The translations under genes and the position numbers were made by a program. A stretch of DNA of 30,454 nucleotides from JAVBPA01 sp031549925. Lineage in GTDB: Bacteria > Bacillota > Clostridia > Oscillospirales > CAG-272. The DNA lies in assembly GCA_031549925.1 (NCBI GenBank), contig JAVBPA010000058.1, positions 1 through 30,454 of the forward strand, read 5' to 3'. The notes beneath the pieces are model-generated. The model was not told where the DNA came from and ran no database searches. It saw only the letters and a program-made list of their open reading frames with translations. Positions 1-8,905 of this stretch are shown piece by piece; within the stretch, counting starts at the first letter, position 1; every line of letters starts with the position of its first letter.

Positions 1-4
1 TTAT

Positions 5-463
5 TTATTGTCTTTTTTTGATGTTTTCAATAACTTCATTTATTGCGGAAGCAGCCATGTTTGTAGCATTTTCAACAACTTCAATAGGGCTTTCGTCAAC
101 AGGATAACCTATAGTAGTCATTAAAGCCATTTCCGAACGGGAGGTATCAAGTCTGCTGTATTGAACTACAATAGGGGTATTGCTTTCTATTAAAACAGCG
201 TAAGGAACGTCATGCGGAATTCCAAGTCCTTCGGAGTTTCTTATTTTATCCATTCTTATATGGTGAGTTTTGCGTGCTCCGCATTGTGATTTAAAACTTT
301 CATCTACTTCCCTGTCTTCAAAGAAAAGAGTCAGTTTTATTTCAGCGTCTATATTGCTCGTGTTAATAACGCAAATAGCTTCGTGTGAAATCTGATCATT
401 TTTTGAAACCGAATTTAAATATGTATCGGGGATAAGCCATGTTTTTTTTCCGTAAGCCTTCAT
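5..463 (-). CDS. ASRT-like (sensory rhodopsin transducer family) small protein
   Basis: The 152-residue product resembles the soluble Anabaena sensory rhodopsin transducer (ASRT) along nearly its whole length. Visible family features are an early GKKTW segment, SHEAICVIN (about 27-35), a basic RKTHHIRMDK stretch (about 64-73), IPHDVPYA (about 82-89) and PIVVQYSRLDT (about 97-107). ASRT is a beta-sandwich protein of about 125 residues that forms oligomers. Comparative work on the superfamily has proposed that most members bind small molecules such as sugars rather than rhodopsins. No rhodopsin gene is nearby, and the neighbours are carbohydrate genes, so a sugar-related role is more plausible here (inference). 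The roughly 35-residue C-terminal tail, rich in Ala, Asn and Glu, is probably helical and extends beyond the Anabaena protein. There is no signal peptide, so it is cytoplasmic. A GAGGT Shine-Dalgarno lies just upstream of the ATG. The stop codon is almost at the window edge. Confidence 0.85.
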   Translation of the reverse strand: MKAYGKKTWLIPDTYLNSVSKNDQISHEAICVINTSNIDAEIKLTLFFEDREVDESFKSQCGARKTHHIRMDKIRNSEGLGIPHDVPYAVLIESNTPIVVQYSRLDTSRSEMALMTTIGYPVDESPIEVVENATNMAASAINEVIENIKKRQ

Positions 464-644
464 TTTAAATTACCTCATAAATTATTTTATAATACCCGTT
501 TTTGCGGGATTTTATATTTTTTATAAAAAGAAAAAAATTTATTTACATAAAAAATTTAAATATATTACTATATTCTCACAATATATTCTTTTGACTTTTG
601 TAATATATAATTAGTTTATATATTGATTTTTAAAAATTGTTATA

Positions 645-1310
645 TTATAATGTCGGTATATCAAAAAGCTCTCTGCTGTCTCTTATTATCATTTTCGAAC
701 CGTATTCCAAAAGCATTTCCGGAGGTCTGTATCCCCACGAAACACCGATGGGAAACATTCCCGCGTCGCAGGCAGTTAAAATATCTATATGAGAATCTCC
801 GACATATGCGATTTCAGACGGACGTAAATCCATTCTTCCGGCTATAACAAATGCTCCTGTCGGATCCGGTTTTGTAGGAAGTGCGGTTTGACCCAAAACC
901 ATGTCAAATAAACCTTTTTCAAAATCAAACAGTTTATCGACAAGCGCTTTGCAATGATCATCCTGTTTATTTGAAAATACCGCTATTTTCATACCCTGCT
1001 TTTTTAAATATCTGACAGCTTCTCCCATACCCGGATATAAAAATGTATTGTCGGAATAACATTTGTTATAGTACGAAGTATACTCTGTATGACGCTTTGT
1101 TACATAATCATCATTATCTTGAAACTCTTTGGGTAATGAAAGCTTTACAAAATGCCTGGCTCCGAAATTTATCGCTTCAAGAAGTTGCTTTTCATTTCTT
1201 TCAGGCAATGAATTATCACGCAGCATAGAATTCATCGCCGTGCTTAAATCAGGTAATGTATTAGCTAAAGTACCGTCCAGATCAAAAATTACGCCTTTAA
1301 ATTTGAACAT
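645..1310 (-). CDS. HAD-superfamily hydrolase, phosphoglycolate phosphatase-like
   Basis: This is a 221-residue phosphatase of the HAD family, Gph/beta-phosphoglucomutase-like subfamily with an alpha-helical cap. Motif I is DLDGT (D10 and D12 from the ATG), motif II is the serine in VFSNK, the motif III lysine is in LPTKPDPTG, and motif IV is GDSHID. The reading frame extends one codon further to a TTG at 1313. The ATG at 1310 is preferred because AGGTG sits five bases upstream of it, whereas it would be too close to the TTG. The likely reaction is dephosphorylation of a small sugar phosphate or phosphoglycolate in the cytoplasm. The exact substrate cannot be read from the sequence. It is transcribed divergently from the glycosidase operon at 1486 and toward the ASRT-like gene, with 181 bases between the two minus-strand genes. 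Confidence 0.85.
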   Translation of the reverse strand: MFKFKGVIFDLDGTLANTLPDLSTAMNSMLRDNSLPERNEKQLLEAINFGARHFVKLSLPKEFQDNDDYVTKRHTEYTSYYNKCYSDNTFLYPGMGEAVRYLKKQGMKIAVFSNKQDDHCKALVDKLFDFEKGLFDMVLGQTALPTKPDPTGAFVIAGRMDLRPSEIAYVGDSHIDILTACDAGMFPIGVSWGYRPPEMLLEYGSKMIIRDSRELFDIPTL

Positions 1311-1485
1311 CAAAACACCTTTTGCATTATAATTATATAATACGAACGAAAATAATATTTATAAAAATAATTATAAATCCGTATTATTATGTACTATATT
1401 ATACTATCAAAGAGTTAATTTTTCAATATATAAATAAAAAAAGAAATTAAACAATTAAATAAGATATAAAAAAGGAGATTTTATT

Positions 1486-4422
1486 ATGCAAATCGTAAAA
1501 AATATCGGAACTTTGCGCTTACATGAACACCACGCTGTTTTGATTTTAACGGACGAGAAACAACTTGAGAGAATAATTGAAAGTCCGGATAAGCCTATCT
1601 TTTATGATGATACAAAAGGACATTCGGGTGAAGGACAAAGATTTCATAACGAAAAAGAAACATTAAATTCATTTTGCGAAAACGCAGCCCGCCGCGGTGC
1701 CGTACGTGTTGAAGTTTCATACGACTTTTTCTTCGGCGGATCAAAGCGCCATAATTATCCGGACAGCGAAATAACAATAAAAGCTTTCCGTGCTATCCAT
1801 GACTGTGCAAAAAAATTCGGTATGCGTTTCGGTGCAAGTTTTATATCTCCGCTCGATATAGGCGGAAATTACAGAAAAAATCATTCCGACGGAGGTATAC
1901 AATGCCAATACCTTGAAGCCGAAATAAAAAGCGACGGTAATTATAAATCGGATATGGTGCTTCAGCGTCAGTGGTATAACAACAAAGGTCCTATAACTCT
2001 TGAACTTGATACAGTCCGCGCTTATGCGTTCAATGAAAGCAGATATAAAGATACTTCATATTTTTATGTAAATCCTGATTGTATAAAAGATATAACAAAT
2101 ACTGTTAATTATAAAGTACACGAAGATACCGTAGTTATTACAGGCGCGGGTTACGGACACGGCAGACTTGAAGTTTGGGGAAATTATTCAGGAAATTATA
2201 ACCGAGTTATGCTTGTGGCTGTTTATAAAGTTCCCGAACTTGATTATTTTTCCGATACCGCTTTTGAATTTATGAAAAACGTCATTGATACTCATGCAGA
2301 AAACGGAATTTCATACGGAGGTTTTTATTCCGATGAAATGCATATACAATTCGACTGGGATCTTGGAACACATTTCGGCGAAACGGAAATAAATTCAAGA
2401 TACATAACACCGGCTCTTGAAAAAAAATATTCCTCCCTATATGGAGAACAATTTTCCGATCTAGTGAAATATTGTATATATTTTTCATATCATCAGCATG
2501 ATTTTTTAGAGGGAGAAACCGGAAAAGAACCAGCACAACACATTTTTATAAACAGCGATGATGGTATATACAGAACATGGTTATTCCGTAAACGTTATTT
2601 TGAGCTTTTATCACGCTGCGTAGTTGATTTGTCCATGAAAGCTAAAACATACGCTGAATCATTGTTCGGTGCACCTATTATGACCCGGGCCCACGCCACA
2701 TGGCAGGAATCTCCAACATGCGACCATTATTACCGTCCGGAAAATGATCCCGGAAGATTTATACATGAAATTTATAAAGAAGATCCAAAAAGAAGCGATA
2801 TAGAAAGGAATGTTGAAATACATCGCTGCCGTTTGATAAAATGGAAAGAAGCCGGTATTTCGCGTTATGACTACACTAAAAATTACGATTGGTCTTCGTC
2901 AATCCGCGAAAATATATCCGCATGTTACGATTATTTCCGTTGGAACGAATTTCTAACCGGAGCGGGAAACGATCATCCTGAAGGATCGAATACAGACCGT
3001 GATTATTTTGCTCAAGCGCTTGCGTGCAGTTTCGGTTCACTAAATGATTACGAACAAGCATATTGCGCTTCATGGGGAAGTCCTAACGAAGTTATACATC
3101 GTTTCGCAATGGTGGGACTTGCTTACGGAAATCCGCACGGTTGGAATATTGAACAAGGAATGCAGCACCGCTGTTCTGATGTTCTCGCATTATATCCGCT
3201 TGAACTCAACTATGTCGAAGAACGTTTCGGAAGCTGGATGACACAATATGGTTATTGTAACTATATAACCGAAGAAAAACTTCTTAAATTCGCTTCACTG
3301 ACAGACAAAGGCACCCTTTTGGTTAACGGCTATGAATACCGTGCTGTTGTTTTAATGTTTGAACCATTTATTGAAACAGCTACAATGGAATTATTAAATA
3401 AATTTTTGAAAGCCGGAGGAAAAGTTCTTTGGCAAGCCGTTTATCCTGTTATGAGCGATGACGAAAAATGTGTACGAAAAGATTTCTGCGATATGTTCGG
3501 TATTGATTCATTAACATCGGCTGCTTCTCCGATTAAAGCCGCGGATAAAAATATAACTTTCAGCGGTTCTCTTGAAGGAATTGCTCCTATGCCGGTAATT
3601 GACGACCTGCTTCCGGATTATGTATATCCATTAAAAACATCTGATGGTGAAAGTGTCGCGTTTTTGGAAGATAAATGCGTCGCTTCAATGAAACGTTATG
3701 AAAACGGAGGAATTGCTTTATATTGCGGATTCCGTCCGCGTGATGACCAGTCAAAATCCCTCGGATATGATATCGATACATTATACAGGATACTTACCAA
3801 AATAAACGCATATTCTCCGGACAGTCTCGAATTAAAATCACGTCCTGAACAAGCTAAATATGTAATGAACCGTTTCCCGTCAGGCGCGGTCGCAGTTGCC
3901 AACCACATGAGGACGTTTGAAGAAGCATGGGACGGAAATTTTTTCCGGAATAATGATCTTGATAAACATACGATCGAAACAAGAATCGACGAATTGCCTC
4001 CTATCGATATAACGCTTGATAACGAAGAAATATTGGGAAACAAAGTTACATTTAAAGGGATGAATAATCTTGTTTATAACTACGAAAACGGATATCTTTC
4101 TTCTTACCGCGGTGACAGTACAGACCGAATTACAATCAATGGAAAAGAATTTGTTTTCGCTGATCGTCCGGTATCTGTTGTCTGGGGTAAAATACGTGAT
4201 AAATTTACCGCTGACGGATTAGATGAAGTGTATATATTAATATGTTACAATGAAGCAAATTTATCACTTCCCCTCCCTGAAGGAAGCGAATTCAATGTTT
4301 CATTATGTAAAAACAATATATTTGAAACTGGCGAAAACGTACCCTTTGAAATTAAAAACGGAAATGTTGAAATAAATATAACCGGAAATCTCGCAGGAAG
4401 ATTTATCGCAATATACAGATAA
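1486..4422 (+). CDS. Large glycoside hydrolase-like protein, family unassigned
   Basis: The 978-residue protein has no signal peptide and is probably cytoplasmic. I could not place it confidently in a named GH family. The first half (about 60-420) looks like a TIM barrel with insertions. It contains RVEVSYDFFFGG and, at about 279-290, GGFYSDEMHIQFDW, where the Asp-Glu pair is a candidate catalytic carboxylate site. A later segment (about 600-680: GTLLVNGYEYRAVVLMFEPF, then ETATMELLNKFLKAGGKVLW) resembles the flavodoxin/GATase-like domain of GH42-type and related large glycosidases. The C terminus looks like beta-sandwich. The start is well supported by AAGGAG upstream. It opens a three-gene operon, 26 bases before a GH38 alpha-mannosidase, so a substrate related to mannosides or other decorated glycans is plausible (inference). 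Rhamnosidase- or galactosidase-like activity are alternatives. Confidence 0.6.
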   Translation: MQIVKNIGTLRLHEHHAVLILTDEKQLERIIESPDKPIFYDDTKGHSGEGQRFHNEKETLNSFCENAARRGAVRVEVSYDFFFGGSKRHNYPDSEITIKAFRAIHDCAKKFGMRFGASFISPLDIGGNYRKNHSDGGIQCQYLEAEIKSDGNYKSDMVLQRQWYNNKGPITLELDTVRAYAFNESRYKDTSYFYVNPDCIKDITNTVNYKVHEDTVVITGAGYGHGRLEVWGNYSGNYNRVMLVAVYKVPELDYFSDTAFEFMKNVIDTHAENGISYGGFYSDEMHIQFDWDLGTHFGETEINSRYITPALEKKYSSLYGEQFSDLVKYCIYFSYHQHDFLEGETGKEPAQHIFINSDDGIYRTWLFRKRYFELLSRCVVDLSMKAKTYAESLFGAPIMTRAHATWQESPTCDHYYRPENDPGRFIHEIYKEDPKRSDIERNVEIHRCRLIKWKEAGISRYDYTKNYDWSSSIRENISACYDYFRWNEFLTGAGNDHPEGSNTDRDYFAQALACSFGSLNDYEQAYCASWGSPNEVIHRFAMVGLAYGNPHGWNIEQGMQHRCSDVLALYPLELNYVEERFGSWMTQYGYCNYITEEKLLKFASLTDKGTLLVNGYEYRAVVLMFEPFIETATMELLNKFLKAGGKVLWQAVYPVMSDDEKCVRKDFCDMFGIDSLTSAASPIKAADKNITFSGSLEGIAPMPVIDDLLPDYVYPLKTSDGESVAFLEDKCVASMKRYENGGIALYCGFRPRDDQSKSLGYDIDTLYRILTKINAYSPDSLELKSRPEQAKYVMNRFPSGAVAVANHMRTFEEAWDGNFFRNNDLDKHTIETRIDELPPIDITLDNEEILGNKVTFKGMNNLVYNYENGYLSSYRGDSTDRITINGKEFVFADRPVSVVWGKIRDKFTADGLDEVYILICYNEANLSLPLPEGSEFNVSLCKNNIFETGENVPFEIKNGNVEINITGNLAGRFIAIYR

Positions 4423-4448
4423 ATTATATAAAACCGGAGAAAAATATA

Positions 4449-6845
4449 ATGATAAAAACGGTATATATGATCGGAAACGCACATCTTGACCCCGTTTGGA
4501 TGTGGCGTTGGCAGGAAGGTTATGCTGAGGCAAAAGCCACTTTCAGGAGTGCGCTTGACCGTATGAATGAATATCCGGATTATAAATTTACTTGCGCTGC
4601 CGCGGTTGTTTATTCATGGGTTGAAGAAACTTGTCCCGATATGTTCGAAGAAATAAAAGCAAGAGTTGCAGAGGGCAGATGGGTTATAGCAGGAGGATGG
4701 TGGGTACAGCCCGATTGCAATCAACCATCGGGAGAATCGTTCGCACGTCATGCTTTGTATTCTCAAAGATATTTTATGGAAAAGTTCGGTGTAACCGCTA
4801 AAGTAGGATATAATGTCGATTCATTCGGACATAATCAATCAATTCCTCAGTTCCTTAAAAAAAGCGGAATGGATAATTATGTTATGATGCGTCCGGGTGA
4901 GCATGAAATGCACCTTGAAAGCAATCTTTTTGAGTGGAAATCCCCCGATGGTTCGACGGTTAATGTTTTCCGTATTATTAACGGATACGCAAGCAATTTT
5001 GAAAGTAAAGAGGATTTTTCGAGGAATATAGATCAAATTTGCAACATGTCTGAACAATCGTTCGATTCGACTATGGTATTTTACGGAATAGGAAATCACG
5101 GTGGAGGTCCTACAAAGAAAAATCTCAGTTTTATTGAAGAAATGAAAACTGAATACAGGGAAAAAGGTATCGAAATTTTATACGGTTCCCCTGATGATTT
5201 TTTTAAAAAGCTTGAATCCGATAAAAATAATGTACAATTATATAAATTAAACAATGATTTGCAGCATCATGCAAGCGGTTGTTACAGTGCTGTTTCAAAA
5301 ATCAAAACGGCAAACAGAAATTGTGAAAACCGTTTAATTGAAACCGAAAAATATGCAGTATTATCAAATGTATACACAAAAATGATATATCCGGCGGATA
5401 AAATTGAAAACGCCTGGCGTAACACCCTGTTTAATCAATTTCATGATAGTCTTGGCGGATGTTCGATAAAACCGGTTTATTCCGATGCTTTGGAATTTGC
5501 GGGAGAAACGCTTTCTGTTTCCGCAAAAATAAAAAACAACGCGCTTCAGCGTTTATCATGGAATATTGATACTTCCGGAGAAGGATTTATACCGGTTGTA
5601 GTATTTAATCCTCTTTCCTGGAATGTTTGTTCGGATATCAGAATAAACGGAGAATTTAATCATGTGACAAATTGGGATGATAAAAATATACCGTCGCAAC
5701 TGATAAGATCAGAAACTCAATCCTGTTACGGAAGATGCGATACTTTAATAAACGTTTCTGTTCCGGCTTTTGGATGGACAGTTTATAAATGTGCAAGAAA
5801 CAACAAAAATGAATATGCAAACGAATTTTATACAGATTCAGAAACAATTGAAAACAGTAAAATCAAAATAAAATTTGAAAAGCACAGCGGTTATATTAAA
5901 CAAATAACCGATAAAACAAACCAAAAGGATCTATTGAAATCCTTCGGCGCAATTCCGGCTGTTATAGACGAATTTTATCATGATACATGGAGTCATGCAA
6001 AAAATTATTTTACGAACAAAATAGCACAATTCAACGACGCAGAAATAACCGTTATTGAAACGGGTCCCGTCAGAGCATGCATAAAAATTGTAAACAGATA
6101 TAACAATTCTGTTTTAACCCAGTATTTCATGCTTAGCGCCGGTTCAGATATAGTGGAAGTAAAATGCGTTATAGATTGGCATGAAAAAAATAAAATGCTG
6201 AAACTCGAATATCCAGTGAATATATTAAATCCCCACGCTTATTATGAAATTCCGTATGCCTTTATCGAAAGACCCTGCGACGGTGAAGAAGAATGCGGAC
6301 TTCGCTGGATAGCGGTACGCGACGATTCCGGAGAGGGACTTGCAATTATCAACGATAATAAATATAGCTTTTCAATAAAAGACTCCACTTTAAATTTAAC
6401 AGTTGTACGCAGTCCGATATACGGAGATCACGGCAATACAAGGTCTGATGAAAGTCCGTATACAGATCAGGGCGAACACGAATTTTCTTATAAATTAATG
6501 CCTTTAAAAGAAAACAACAAATTTTCCGATATAATTAAATTATCGGAGGAATTTAATACTCCCCCGACTTATATTATCGAAAATTGCCACAGCGGATCAT
6601 TACCTCAATTTTCATGCAATGCTTATTGCAGTGCTGATAATGTGATATTATCCGTGATAAAAAAAGCTGAAGACGATAACGGAATTATACTTCGTTTATA
6701 CGAAACTGACGGTAAAATGACAGAATGTACTATTTCATTGCCATTAATATCTTTGTCAATTGATACGAAATTTACTCCTCACGAAATTAAAACACTGCGT
6801 ATAACAGACAATTTATGTTATGAAACGTTACTTACTGAAATGTGA
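4449..6845 (+). CDS. GH38 family alpha-mannosidase
   Basis: The 798-residue protein is a clear GH38 alpha-mannosidase, a retaining zinc enzyme that removes alpha-linked mannose. The N-terminal motif NAHLDPVW supplies zinc ligands H12 and D14. GYNVDSFGHN contains D124, a zinc ligand and the predicted catalytic nucleophile. NQFHDSLGG contains H332, the further zinc-ligand histidine expected in this family. The rest is the helical middle domain followed by a long all-beta C-terminal region, as expected. There is no signal peptide, so it should act on imported oligosaccharides in the cytoplasm. A CGGAG Shine-Dalgarno precedes the ATG. It lies 26 bases after the unassigned glycosidase and 22 bases before the esterase, with no terminator between them, so the three are probably cotranscribed. 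Length and motif order are normal for bacterial members. Confidence 0.95.
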   Translation: MIKTVYMIGNAHLDPVWMWRWQEGYAEAKATFRSALDRMNEYPDYKFTCAAAVVYSWVEETCPDMFEEIKARVAEGRWVIAGGWWVQPDCNQPSGESFARHALYSQRYFMEKFGVTAKVGYNVDSFGHNQSIPQFLKKSGMDNYVMMRPGEHEMHLESNLFEWKSPDGSTVNVFRIINGYASNFESKEDFSRNIDQICNMSEQSFDSTMVFYGIGNHGGGPTKKNLSFIEEMKTEYREKGIEILYGSPDDFFKKLESDKNNVQLYKLNNDLQHHASGCYSAVSKIKTANRNCENRLIETEKYAVLSNVYTKMIYPADKIENAWRNTLFNQFHDSLGGCSIKPVYSDALEFAGETLSVSAKIKNNALQRLSWNIDTSGEGFIPVVVFNPLSWNVCSDIRINGEFNHVTNWDDKNIPSQLIRSETQSCYGRCDTLINVSVPAFGWTVYKCARNNKNEYANEFYTDSETIENSKIKIKFEKHSGYIKQITDKTNQKDLLKSFGAIPAVIDEFYHDTWSHAKNYFTNKIAQFNDAEITVIETGPVRACIKIVNRYNNSVLTQYFMLSAGSDIVEVKCVIDWHEKNKMLKLEYPVNILNPHAYYEIPYAFIERPCDGEEECGLRWIAVRDDSGEGLAIINDNKYSFSIKDSTLNLTVVRSPIYGDHGNTRSDESPYTDQGEHEFSYKLMPLKENNKFSDIIKLSEEFNTPPTYIIENCHSGSLPQFSCNAYCSADNVILSVIKKAEDDNGIILRLYETDGKMTECTISLPLISLSIDTKFTPHEIKTLRITDNLCYETLLTEM

Positions 6846-6867
6846 TTATTAAGAAAGTAAGATTGAT

Positions 6868-7917
6868 ATGGAATATAAAAATTTTAAATTATACAGCGAA
6901 GGAATGATGGATTCAAGCGAATACCGTCAATTATATGCCGATTCAATAAACCGGTATATTGATAATCTCCGCATAGAATCTGTTAATAAGAGAAAAGAAT
7001 TTATATCACCGGAAAAACTTTCTGAAAATCCCGAAAAATACCGCAAGCTTTATTACGAAATGCTTGGTTATCCGTTATGCAAATATATTGAAAACTTACC
7101 TGTTCCTGCGGTTAGAAAAGAATTTGTCGCGGAAGATGATATGGGTAAAATATATCGTATAATGCTTGAAGTTATTGACGGATTTACATTCGAAGGACTC
7201 TTGTTTTTCCCTAAAAATTTTTGCGAATCAAACAAATATTCTTTTGTGATTTCACAGCATGGCGGCAGCGGAACCCCTGAATTATGTTCTGATTTTTATA
7301 ACGGAACGAATTATACAAACATGACCCGCAGAGTGCTTGAACGCGGCGCGGTAGTATTTGCCCCGCAATTATATTTATGGAATATCGATATGTTCGGAGT
7401 TCCCTATGACAGATTGCTTGCCGACAGAAGATTAAAGCAACTCGGAGGGAGTATCACTGCTCTTGAAATTTATTGTATCATGCGCTGTATTGATTATTTT
7501 ACAACTTTGCCGTACATTGATTCTGATAAAATCGGAATGATCGGTCTTTCATACGGAGGATTTTACACAATGTTTACAGCAGCGGCTGACAAACGTATAA
7601 AAAGTGTTTATTCTTCATGTTTTTTCAATGACAGATTTGAATACGACTGGCCTGACTGGGTTTGGGATAACGCAGCTAATACTTTCCTCGATGCGGAAAT
7701 TGCGGCGCTTGTAGCTCCAAGAAGATTATATATAGAATCCGGTATATCGGATCAGCTTTTTAATTACAAAAAATCAGAAATTGAATATAACCGTCTGATA
7801 CCATATTATGAAAAACAAAACGCACAGGATAATTTAAAATTCAGCTTATTCGAAGGTGATCATATGCTTGATATAAACAATGAAGGAATAGATTATTTTT
7901 TCGAAGCATTAAAATAA
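6868..7917 (+). CDS. Alpha/beta-hydrolase, acetyl-esterase or dienelactone-hydrolase-like
   Basis: The 349-residue alpha/beta-hydrolase has a complete visible catalytic triad. The nucleophile is S228 in GLSYGG, the acid is probably D295 in GISDQLF, and the base is H332 in GDHMLD. An early strand segment, FVISQHGGSG, gives an oxyanion-hole-like HGG. About 90 residues of extra helical N terminus precede the core, as in acetyl-xylan esterase-like and related bacterial hydrolases. There is no signal peptide. It is the third gene of the glycosidase operon and is followed by a strong terminator at 7995-8024. This suggests it removes acyl groups from imported glycans before or during cleavage (inference). 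The ribosome-binding site is weak (AAGAAAG, with distant spacing), which may reduce its expression relative to the upstream genes. A peptidase role is possible but less likely in this context. Confidence 0.8.
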   Translation: MEYKNFKLYSEGMMDSSEYRQLYADSINRYIDNLRIESVNKRKEFISPEKLSENPEKYRKLYYEMLGYPLCKYIENLPVPAVRKEFVAEDDMGKIYRIMLEVIDGFTFEGLLFFPKNFCESNKYSFVISQHGGSGTPELCSDFYNGTNYTNMTRRVLERGAVVFAPQLYLWNIDMFGVPYDRLLADRRLKQLGGSITALEIYCIMRCIDYFTTLPYIDSDKIGMIGLSYGGFYTMFTAAADKRIKSVYSSCFFNDRFEYDWPDWVWDNAANTFLDAEIAALVAPRRLYIESGISDQLFNYKKSEIEYNRLIPYYEKQNAQDNLKFSLFEGDHMLDINNEGIDYFFEALK

Positions 7918-7937
7918 AACTTTGTTTCGTTATAAAA

Positions 7938-7977
7938 GTTTTGCGGAGCTTTTTCAAAAGCGATCGCTTCTTCGTAA
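7938..7977 (+). repeat. 40-bp hairpin repeat, copy A
   Basis: This stretch aligns without gaps to 17430-17469 at 30 of 40 positions. Both copies start GTTTTGCG and end TTCGTAA. Both can fold with an outer GCG/CGC stem and an inner CTTT/AAAG-type stem capped by TTCA. The pair at element positions 15 and 20 is T-A here and A-T in copy B, a compensatory change. This copy lies between the esterase stop codon and the operon terminator, so it would be transcribed at the 3' end of the mRNA. Confidence 0.55.
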
Positions 7978-7994
7978 CCATTCATACATAAACT

Positions 7995-8024
7995 ACAGGG
8001 AACAAATAATGTTCCCTGTTTTTA
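7995..8024 (+). terminator. Rho-independent terminator of the glycosidase operon
   Basis: A perfect 9-bp stem, ACAGGGAAC paired with GTTCCCTGT, has a 7-base loop (AAATAAT) and is followed on the plus strand by a run of five T. It ends the plus-strand operon 1486-7917. The minus-strand side has no T tract, so it probably does not terminate the convergent ABC importer transcript efficiently. Confidence 0.9.
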
Positions 8025-8068
8025 TAATATAAACCGGAAGTTTACTTTCGAATTATAAATTAATATTT

Positions 8069-8905
8069 TTATTTTAATATATTTAGTTTCGAAATACCTT
8101 CAATCAATTTGTTTTGCAATAGTAAATAAATTATAAACAACGGTAAAAGCGCTATTATACATGGGGCAAATGTGATTCCCGGATTAATAGAAAAAGCTTC
8201 CCGTATTATTATAGAAAATGGCATATATTCTTTGTCGCTTAAATATACCAGCGGCTGTTCTACCATGTTCCATACATCGGAAAATGATAAAATAAACAAT
8301 ACAATTATTCCGTTTTTTATGGATGGAATTACTATATATAAAAAAGTTATAAAACTATTAGCACCGTCAATTTGTGCTGCGTATATTGTTTCATCGGTTA
8401 TACTGATTATATATTGACGCAATAAAAATATTCCGAAAGCAGAAAAAATACCCGGAAGTATTACAGCATAAGGTGTATTTAATATTTTTAATTTATCAAG
8501 AGCTATAAAATTAGGAACTATACCTACTTGACCCGGAAGCATCATTATAACAACAATAATAAAAAATAAAATATCAATTCCTTTTATTTTAAATTTTGCA
8601 AAAGCATAAGCGGCAGGCAAAGAAATCAATGTTGTAAAAAAAGAAATTGTTAATGAATATATAGTTGTATTAATGAGCCCTGAAATTATGTACGGATAAT
8701 TTATTATATTTTTATATTGATTAAAAGTAAAATTACCAAATTCAATTTTATAATATTTATTTGATTTTATTATTTCTAAATTTACAAAAAATACGTCTTT
8801 TTGAAATGAATTATATAAGCAAAAAATAACAGGAGTTAATATAATTAACATCACCAAAAATATCGTTGAAACAAAAACAATCTTTTTCAATTTTCTTGTC
8901 TCCAT
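8069..8905 (-). CDS. Sugar ABC transporter permease, MalG/UgpE type (CUT1)
   Basis: This 278-residue inner-membrane protein has about six hydrophobic segments. The permease EAA-loop motif is YAAQIDGANSFITFLYIVIP, the site that contacts the ATPase in MalG-type permeases. It starts METRKLKK before the first membrane helix. It overlaps the upstream permease gene by 19 bases, which indicates translational coupling and a shared transcript with that permease and the binding lipoprotein. It is expected to pair with the other permease to form the channel for an oligosaccharide. No ATPase gene follows. Many Bacillota CUT1 importers use a shared MsmX/MsmK-type ATPase encoded elsewhere. Base composition is extremely A/T-rich compared with the neighbouring glycosidase genes. 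Confidence 0.92.
   Translation of the reverse strand: METRKLKKIVFVSTIFLVMLIILTPVIFCLYNSFQKDVFFVNLEIIKSNKYYKIEFGNFTFNQYKNIINYPYIISGLINTTIYSLTISFFTTLISLPAAYAFAKFKIKGIDILFFIIVVIMMLPGQVGIVPNFIALDKLKILNTPYAVILPGIFSAFGIFLLRQYIISITDETIYAAQIDGANSFITFLYIVIPSIKNGIIVLFILSFSDVWNMVEQPLVYLSDKEYMPFSIIIREAFSINPGITFAPCIIALLPLFIIYLLLQNKLIEGISKLNILK

Noticed and set aside
494..507. CCCG-N6-CGGG hairpin upstream of the ASRT-like gene, considered as a terminator for the HAD gene
   Set aside because: The stem is only four base pairs and has no T run on the minus strand; too weak to annotate.
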